A stretch of DNA of 64,000 nt from Siphonodentalium dalli (lineage: Eukaryota; Mollusca; Scaphopoda; Gadilida; Siphonodentaliidae): positions 37,066,426 to 37,130,425 of the forward strand of contig CP136064.1 in the NCBI GenBank assembly GCA_032622095.1, written 5' to 3'. Under the pieces are notes generated by a model. It was not told the origin of the DNA. It did no database searches and saw only the letters and a list, made by a program, of their open reading frames with translations. The position numbers and the translations under genes were made by a program. Of the stretch, positions 55,801 through 64,000 are shown in pieces (the first letter of the stretch is position 1; the number at the start of each line of letters is the position of its first letter).

Positions 55801-58800
55801 AGGCGTATTATCAGTAATGGTGTGGCGATAATGAGTCCTGAAACAGGATATGAGTAGTATTATCATTGTGTGGCGATAATGAGTCCTGAAACAGGAGAGG
55901 ATGCGTATTATCAGCAATGGTGTGGCGACAATGAGTTCTGAAACAGGATATGAGTAGTATTATCATTGTGTGGCGATAATGAGTCCTGAAACAGGAGAGG
56001 ATGCGTATTATCAGTAATGTTGTGGCGACAATGAGTCCTGAAACAGGATATGAGTAGTATTATCATTGTGAGGCGATAAAGAGTCCTGAAACAGGAGATG
56101 ATGCGTATTATCAGTAATGTTGTGGCGATAATGAGTCCTGAAACAGGAGAGGATGCGTATTATCAGTAATGGTGTGGCGATAATGAGTCCTGAAACAGGA
56201 GAGGATGCGTATTATCATTGTGTGGCGATAATGAGTCCTGAAACAGCGGAGGATGCGTATTATCGGTAATGGTGTGGCGATAATGAGTCCTGAAACAGGA
56301 GAGGATGCGTATTATCAGTAATGGTGTGGCGACAATGAGTCCTGAAACAGGATATGAGTAGTATTATCAATGTGTGGCGATAATGAGTCCTGAAACAGGA
56401 AAGATGCGTATTATCAGTAATGTTGTGGCGACAATGAGTCCTGAAACAGGATATGAGTAGTATTATCATTGTGTGGAGATAATGAGTCCTGAAACAGGAT
56501 ATGAGTCGTATTATCAGTAATGTTGTGGCGATAATGAGTCATGAAACAGGATACGAGTCGTATTATCAGTAATGGTGTGTCGATAATGAGTCCTGAAACA
56601 GGGAAGGATGCGTATTATCAGCAATGGTGTGGCGACAATGAGTCCTGAAACAGGATATTAGTAGTATTATCATGGTGTGGCGATAATGAGTCCTGAAACA
56701 GGAGAGGATCCGTATTATCAGTAATGTTGTGGCGATAATGAGTCCTGAAACAGGAGAGGAGGCGTATTATCAGTAATGGTGTGGCGATAATGAGTCCTGA
56801 AACAGGATATGAGTAGTATTATCATTGTGTGGCGATAATGAGTCCTGAAACAGGGGAGGATGCGTATTATCGGTAATGGTGTGGCGATAATGAGTCCTGA
56901 AACAGGAGAGGAGGCGTATTATCAGTAATGGTGTGGCGATAATGAGTCCTGAAACAGGAGAGAATGCGTATTATCAGTAATGGTGTGGCGATAATGAGTG
57001 CTGAAACAGGATATGAGTAGTATTATCATTGTGTGGCGATAATGAGTCCTGAAACAGGGGAGGATGCGTATTATCGGTAATGTTGAGGCGATAATGAGTC
57101 CTGAAACAGGAGAGGATGCGTATTATCAGTAATGGTGTGGCGACAATGAGTCCTGAAACAGGATATGAGTAGTATTATCATTGTGTGGCGATAATGAGTC
57201 CTGAAACAGGGAAGATGCGTATTATCAGTAATGTTGTGCCGACAATGAGTCCTGAAACAGGACATGAGTAGTATTATCATTGTGTGGCGATAATGAGTCC
57301 TGAAACAGGATATGAGTCGTATTATCAGTAATGTTGTGGCGATAATGAGTCATGAAACAGGATATGAGTCGTATTATCAGTAATGGTGTGGCGATAATGA
57401 GTCCTGAAACAGGGAAGGATGCGTATTATCAGCAATTGTGTGGCGACAATGAGTCATGAAACAGGATATGAGTAGTATTATCATTGTGTGGCGATAATGA
57501 GTCCTGAAACAGGAGAGGATGCGTATTATCAGTAATGTTGTGGCGATAATGAGTCCTGAAACAGGGGAGGATGCGTATTATCAGTAATGGTGTGGCGATA
57601 ATGAGTCCTGAAACAGGGGAGGATGCGTATTATCAGTAATGGTGTGGCGACAATGGGTCCTGAAACAGGATATGAGTAGTATTATCATTGTGTGGCGATA
57701 ATGAGTCCTGAAACAGAGGAGGATGCGTATTATCAGCAATGGTGTGGCGACAATGAGTCCTGAAACAGGATATGAGTAGTATTATCATTGTGTGGCGATA
57801 ATGAGTCCTGAAACAGGAGAGGATGCGTATTATCAGTAATGTTGTGGTGATAATGAGTCCTGAAACAGGGGAGGATGCGTAATATCAGCAATTGTGTGGC
57901 GATAATGAGTCCTTAAACAGGAGACGATGCGTATTATCAGTAATGATGTGGCGACAATGAGTCCTGAGACAGGCGAGGTTGCGTATTATCAGTAATGGTG
58001 TGGCGATAATGAGTCCTGAAACAGGAGAGGAGGCGTATTATCAGTAATGGTGTGGCGATAATGAGTCCTGAAACAGGATATGAGTAGTATTATCATTGTG
58101 TGGCGATAATGAGTCCTGAAACAGGAGAGGATGCGTATTATCAGCAATGGTGTGGCGACAATGAGTTCTGAAACAGGATATGAGTAGTATTATCATTGTG
58201 TGGCGATAATGAGTCCTGAAACAGGAGAGGATGCGTATTATCAGTAATGTTGTGGCGACAATGAGTCCTGAAACAGGATATGAGTAGTATTATCATTGTG
58301 AGGCGATAAAGAGTCCTGAAACAGGAGATGATGCGTATTATCAGTAATGTTGTGGCGATAATGAATCCTGAAACAGGAGAGGATGCGTATTATCAGTAAT
58401 GGTGTGGCGATAATGAGTCCTGAAACAGGAGAGGATGCGTATTATCATTGTGTGGCGATAATGAGTCCTGAAACAGCGGAGGATGCGTATTATCGGTAAT
58501 GGTGTGGCGATAATGAGTCCTGAAACAGGAGAGGATGCGTATTATCAGTAATGGTGTGGCGACAATGAGTCCTGAAACAGGATATGAGTAGTATTATCAT
58601 TGTGTGGCGATAATGAGTCCTGAAACAGGGAAGATGCGTATTATCAGTAATGTTGTGGCGACAATGAGTCCTGAAACAGGATATGAGTAGTATTATCATT
58701 GTGTGGCGATAATGAGTCCTGAAACAGGATATGAGTCGTATTATCAGTAATGTTGTGGCGATAATGAGTCATGAAACAGGATACGAGTCGTATTATCAGT

Positions 58801-61800
58801 AATGGTGTGGCGATAATGAGTCCTGAAACAGGGAAGGATGCGTATTATCAGCAATGGTGTGGCGACAATGAGTCCTGAAACAGGATATTAGTAGTATTAT
58901 CATGGTGTGGCGATAATGAGTCCTGAAACAGGAGAGGATGCGTATTATCAGTAATGTTGTGGCGATAATGAGTCCTGCAACAGGAGAGGAGGCGTATTAT
59001 CAGTAATGGTGTGGCGATAATGAGTCCTGAAACAGGATATGAGTAGTATTATCATTGTGTGGCGATAATGAGTCCTGAAACAGTAGAGGAGGCGTATTAT
59101 CAGTAATGGTGTGGCGATAATGAGTCCTGAAACAGGATATGAGTAGTATTATCATTGTGTGGCGAAAATGAGTCCTGAAACAGGAGAGGATGCGTATTAT
59201 CAGTAATGGTGTGGCGACAATGAGTCCTGAAACAGGAGAGGATGCGTATTATCAGTAATGGTGTGGCGACAATGAGTCCTGAAACAGGGGAGGATGCGTA
59301 TTATCAGTAATGGTGTGGCGACAATGAGTCCTGAAACAGGATATGAGTAGTATTATCATTGTGTGGCGATAATGAGTCCTGAAACAGGAGAGGATGCGTA
59401 TTATCAATAATGTTGGGGCGACAATGATTCCTGAAACAGGATATGAGTAGTATTATCATTGTGTGGCGATAAAGAGTCCTGAAACAGGAGATGATGCGTA
59501 TTATCAGTAATGGTGTGGCGATAATGAGTCCTGAAACAGGAGAGGATGCGTATTATCAGTAATGTTGTGGCGACAATGAGTCCTGAAACAGGATATGAGT
59601 AATATTATCATTGTGTGGCGATAATGAGTCCTGAAACAGGAGAGGATGCGTATTATCAGTAATGGTGTGGCGATAATGAGTCCTGACACAGGAGAGGATG
59701 CGTATTATCAGCAATGGTGTGGCGACAATGAGTCCTGAAACAGGATATGAGTAGTATTATCATTGTTTGGCGATAAAGAGTCCTGAAACAGGAGAGGATG
59801 CGTATTATCAGTAATGTTGTGGCGATAATGAGTCCTGAACCAGGAGAGGAGGCGTATTATCAGTAATGGTGTGGCGATAATGAATCCTGAAACAGGAGAG
59901 GATGCGTATTATCAGTAATGGTGTGGCGACAATGAGTCCTGAAACAGGAGAGGATGCGTATTATCAGTAATGGTGTGGCGACAATGAGTCCTGAAACAGG
60001 GGAGGATGCGTGCTATCAGTAATGGTGTGGCGACAATGAGTCCTGAAACAGGATATGAGTAGTATTATCATTGTGTGGCGATAATGAGTCCTGAAACAGG
60101 AGAGGATGCGTATTATCAATAATGTTGTGGCGACAATGAGTCCTGGAACAGGATATGAGTAGTATTATCATTGTGTGGCGATAAAGAGTCCTGAAACAGG
60201 AGATGATGCGTATTATCAGTAATGGTGTGGCGATAATGAGTCCTGAAACAGGAGAGGATACGTATTATCAGTAATGGTGTGGCGATAATGTGTCCTGAAA
60301 CAGGAGAGGAGGCGTATTATCAGCAATGGTGTGGCGATAATGAGTCCTGAAACAGGGGAGGATGCGTATTATCAGTAATGGTGTGGCGATAATGAGTCCT
60401 GAAACAGGAGAGGATGCGTATTATCAGTAATGGTGTGGCGATAATGAGTCCTGAAACAGGAGAGGATGCGTATTATCATTGTGTGGCGATAATGAGTCCT
60501 GAAACAGGGGAGGATGCGTATTATCGGTAATGGTGTGGCGATAATGAGTCCTGAAACAGGAGAGGAGGCGTATTATCAGTAATGGTGTGGCGATTATGAG
60601 TCCTGAAACAGGAGAGGATGCGTATTATCAGTAATGGTGTGGCGATAATGAGTCCTGAAACAGGATATGAGTAGTATTATCATTGTGTGGCGATAATGAG
60701 TCCTGAAACAGGGGAGGATGCGTATTATCGGTAATGGTGTGGCGATAATGAGTCCTGAAACAGGAGAGGATGCGTATTATCAGTAATGGTGTGGCGATAA
60801 TGAGTCCTGAAACAGGATATGACTAGTATTATCATTGTGTGGCGATAATGGGTCCTGAAACAGGGAAGATGCGTATTATAAGTAATGTTGTGGCGACAAT
60901 GAGTCCTGAAACAGGATATGAGTAGTATTATCATAGTTTGGCGATAATGAGTCCTGAAACAGGATATGAGTCGTATTATCAGTAATGTTGTGGCGATAAT
61001 GAGTCATGAAACAGGGTATGAGTCGTATTATCAGTAATGGTGTGGCGATAATGAGTCCTGAAACAGGGAAGGATGCGTATTATCAGCAATGGTGTGGCGA
61101 CAATGAGTCCTGAAACAGGATATGAGTAGTATTATCATTGTGTGGCGATAATGAGTCCTGAAACAGGAGATGATGCGTATTATCAGTAATGGTGTGGCGA
61201 TAATGAGTCCTGAAACAGGAGAGGATGCGTATTATCAGTAATGTTGTGGCGACAATGAGTCCTGAAACAGGATATGAGTAGTATTATCATTGTGTGGCGA
61301 TAATGAGTCCTGAAACAGGAGAGGATGCGTATTATCAGTAATGGTGTGGCGATAATGAGTCCTGACACAGGAGAGGATGCGTATTATCAGCAATGGTGTG
61401 GCGACAATGAGTCCTGAAACAGGATATGAGTAGTATTATCATTGTGTGGCGATAAAGAGTCCTGAAACAGGAGAGGATGCGTATTATCAGTAATGTTGTG
61501 GCGATAATGAGTCCTGAACCAGGAGAGGAGGCGTATTATCAGTAATGGTGTGGCGATAATGAATCCTGAAACAGGAGAGGATGCGTATTATCAGTAATGG
61601 TGTGGCGACAATGAGTCCTGAAACAGGAGAGGATGCGTATTATCAGTAATGGTGTGGCGACAATGAGTCCTGACACAGGGGAGGATGCGTGTTATCAGTA
61701 ATGGTGTGGCGACAATGAGTCCTGAAACAGGATATGAGTAGTATTATCATTGTGTGGCGATAATGAGTCCTGAAACAGGAGAGGATGCGTATTATCAATA

Positions 61801-64000
61801 ATGTTGTGGCGACAATGAGTCCTGCAACAGGATATGAGTAGTATTATCATTGTGTGGCGATAAAGAGTCCTGAAACAGGAGATGATGCGTATTATCAGTA
61901 ATGGTGTGGCGATAATGAGTCCTGATACAGGAGAGGATACGTATTATCAGTAATGGTGTGGCGATAATGAGTCCTGAAACAGGAGAGGAGGCGTATTATC
62001 AGCAATGGTGTGGCGATAATGAGTCCTGAAACAGGGGAGGATGCGTATTATCAGTAATGGTGTGGCCATAATGAGTCCTGAAACAGGAGAGGATGCGTAT
62101 TATCAGTAATGGTGTGGCGATAATGAGTCCTGAAACGGGAGAGGATGCGTATTATCATTGTGTGGCGATAATGAGTCCTGAAACAGGGGAGGATGCGTAT
62201 TATCGGTAATGGTGTGGCGATAATGAGTCCTGAAACAGGAGAGGAGGCGTATTATCAGTAATGGTGTGGCGATTATGAGTCCTGAAACAGGAGAGGATGC
62301 GTATTATCAGTAATGGTGTGGCGATAATGAGTCCTGAAACAGGATATGAGTAGTATTATCATTGTGTGGCGATAATGAGTCCTGAAACAGGGGAGGATGC
62401 GTATTATCGGTAATGGTGTGGCGATAATGAGTCCTGAAACAGGAGAGGATGCGTATTATCAGTAATGGTGTGGCGATAATGAGTCCTGAAACAGGATATG
62501 AGTAGTATTATCATTGTGTGGCGATAATGAGTCCTGAAACAGGGAAGATGCGTATTATAAGTAATGTTGTGGCGACAATGAGTCCTGAAACAGGATATGA
62601 GTAGTATTATCATAGTTTGGCGATAATGAGTCCTGAAACAGGATATGAGTCGTATTATCAGTAATGTTGTGGCGATAATGAGTCATGAAACAGGATATGA
62701 GTCGTATTATCAGTAATGGTGTGGCGATAATGAGTCCTGAAACAGGGAAGGATGCGTATTATCAGCAATGGTGTGGCGACAATGAGTCCTGAAACAGGAT
62801 ATGAGTAGTATTATCATTGTGTGGCGATAATGAGTCCTGAAACAGGAGAGGATGCGTATTATCAGTAATGTTGTGGCGATAATGAGTCCTGAAACAGGGG
62901 AGGATGCGTATTATCAGTAATGGTGTGGCGATAATGAGTCCTGAAACAGGAGAGGAGGCGTATTATCAGTAATGGTGTGGCGATAATGAGTCCTGAAACA
63001 GGATATGAGTCGTATTATCATTGTGTGGCGATAATGAGTCCTGAAACAGGAGAGGATGCGTATTATCAGCAATGGTGTGGCGACAATGAGTCCTGAAACA
63101 GGATATGAGTAGTATTATCATTGTGTGGCGATAATGAGTCCTGAAACAGGAGAGGATGCGTATTATCATTAATGTTTTGGCGATAATGAGTCCTGAAGCA
63201 GGATATGAGTAGTATTATCAGTAATGTTGTGGCGACAATGAGTCCTGAAACAGGATATGAGTAGTATTATCATTGTGTGGCGATAAAGAGTCCTGAAACA
63301 GGAGAGGATGCGTATTATCAGTAATGTTGTGGCGATAATGAGTCCTGAAACATGAGAGGAGGCGTATTATCAGTAATGTTGTGGCGATAATGAGTCCTGA
63401 AACAGGAGAGGATGCGTATTATCAGCAATGGTGTGGCGACAATGAGTCCTGAAACAGGATATGAGTAGTATTATCATTGTGTGGCGATAAAGAGTCCTGA
63501 AACAGGAGAGGATGCGTATTATCAGTAATGTTGTGGCGATAATGAGTCCTAAAACATGAGAGGAGGCGTATTATCAGTAATGGTGTGGCGATAATGAATC
63601 CTGAAACAGGAGAGGCTGCGTATTATCAGTAATGGTGTGGCGACAATGAGTCCTGAAACAGGAGAGGATGCGTATTATCAGTAATGGTGTGGCGACAATG
63701 AGTCCTGAAACAGGGGAGGATGCGTATTATCAGTAATGGTGTGGCGATAATGAGTCCTGAACAGGATACGAGTAGTATTATCATTGTGTGGCGATAATGA
63801 GTCCTGAAACAGGAGAGGATGCGTATTATCAATAATGTTGAGGCGACAATGAGTCCTGAAACAGGATATGAGTAGTATTATCATTGTGTGGCGATAAAGA
63901 GTCCTGAAACAGGAGATGATGCGTATTATCAGTAATGGTGTGGCGATAATGAGTCCTGAAACAGGAGACGGTGCGTATTATCAGTAATGGTGTGGCGATA
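49900..64000. repeat. Nested higher-order repeats of 1,825, 1,679 and 9,536 bp
   Basis: CCTGAAACTGG recurs at 52181 and 54006 (1,825 bp). GAGGATACG recurs near 50718, 60254 and 61933 (9,536 and 1,679 bp). The final segment from about 63.1 kb repeats the order seen at about 53.7 kb. The array has grown by repeated unequal exchange at several scales. Confidence 0.85.

Larger units (their letters stand above)
29111..64000. repeat. 35-kb satellite array, 48/52-bp monomers, continuing past the window
   Basis: About 700 tandem monomers. The 52-bp form begins GTGGCGATAATGAGTCCTGA, continues AACAGGAGAGGATGCG and ends TATTATCAGTAATGGT. The 48-bp form has AACAGGATATGAGTAGTA and ends TTATCATTGT. Every monomer has a small hairpin TCCTG-AAA-CAGG(A) and an outer GATAAT/ATTATC pairing. 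The plus strand is purine-rich. The first monomer overlaps the fucosyltransferase exon start (29111-29135). Dozens of 60-100-codon minus-strand open frames (ISCFRTHYRHT-type) are translations of the repeat and not genes. The array has no other gene or insertion as far as I can read. Confidence 0.97.

Noticed and set aside
29127-64000. Hammerhead-ribozyme-like string (ATGAGTCC and GAAAC) in each satellite monomer
   Set aside because: The conserved CUGAUGA core is not matched, no stem II closes before GAAA, and no plausible cleavage triplet with stems I and III is seen. The GAAAC is the loop side of a simple TCCTG/CAGGA hairpin.
29127-64000. Dozens of 60-101-codon minus-strand open frames in the satellite
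   Set aside because: All are translations of the same 48/52-bp monomers, vary in frame with monomer order and lack independent evidence of coding.
29127-64000. CRISPR-like regular repeats
   Set aside because: Monomers are directly adjacent with no unique spacers, and the context is animal DNA with an intron-exon border.

Overview
The window is animal nuclear DNA: AT-rich, without bacterial-style operons, full of dispersed repeats, and carrying a non-LTR retrotransposon fragment, rolling-circle-type repeats with tetranucleotide microsatellites, part of a fucosyltransferase gene and one large virus-like transposon. The repeat style suggests an invertebrate, plausibly a bivalve or other lophotrochozoan; that identification is an inference and not proven.

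Layout. 1-10204 is repeat-rich host DNA without an intact gene: a foldback element (227-391), a 31-bp minisatellite (639-1015), 15-bp minisatellites, a tandem element (3721-4265), a decayed LINE reverse-transcriptase C-terminus (4408-5345), and four head-to-tail Helitron-like units (5445-8531). 10211-27250 is a complete-ended Polinton/Maverick (adintovirus-like) element of 17,040 bp. It has 293-bp terminal inverted repeats starting AG and ending CT, flanked on both sides by the 6-bp target duplication TACACG. 27257-28194 is host DNA. 28195-29126 is an exon of a GT11 alpha-1,2-fucosyltransferase-like gene on the minus strand. 29127-64000 is an uninterrupted satellite of about 700 monomers (48 and 52 bp) with nested higher-order repeats.

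The Polinton has two halves. The left half (10.6-14.4 kb) carries two divergent pairs of small genes and a zinc-knuckle gene. The right half (14.6-26.6 kb) is a rightward, tightly packed cluster: protein-primed DNA polymerase B, an unknown protein, FtsK/A32-type packaging ATPase, basic/hydrophobic virion-type proteins, a conserved unknown protein, DDE integrase with C-terminal chromodomain, a two-helix membrane protein, penton-like protein, pVI-like protein, double-jelly-roll major capsid protein, a zinc-motif protein and an adenain-type protease. Together these would copy the DNA, build and mature a capsid, package the genome and integrate it. Several genes are broken: in-frame stops in the polymerase and the OTU-like gene, and single-base frame changes at homopolymers in three others. 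The copy looks recently inserted but inactive as read, unless the homopolymer changes are assembly errors.

Most interesting points: (1) the four small left-half genes end in copies of the metazoan histone-mRNA 3' stem-loop, suggesting histone-type 3' processing of Polinton mRNAs; (2) the two gene pairs are a duplicated module in which promoters and 3' ends are conserved but proteins are unrelated; (3) a 189-bp-arm inverted repeat forms a symmetric two-way promoter and gives the polymerase and the zinc-knuckle protein the same N-terminus; (4) the terminal repeats are themselves large palindromes; (5) the 35-kb satellite monomer contains the 3' splice-site/exon-start sequence of the adjacent fucosyltransferase exon, so the array looks like an amplified splice acceptor filling an intron.
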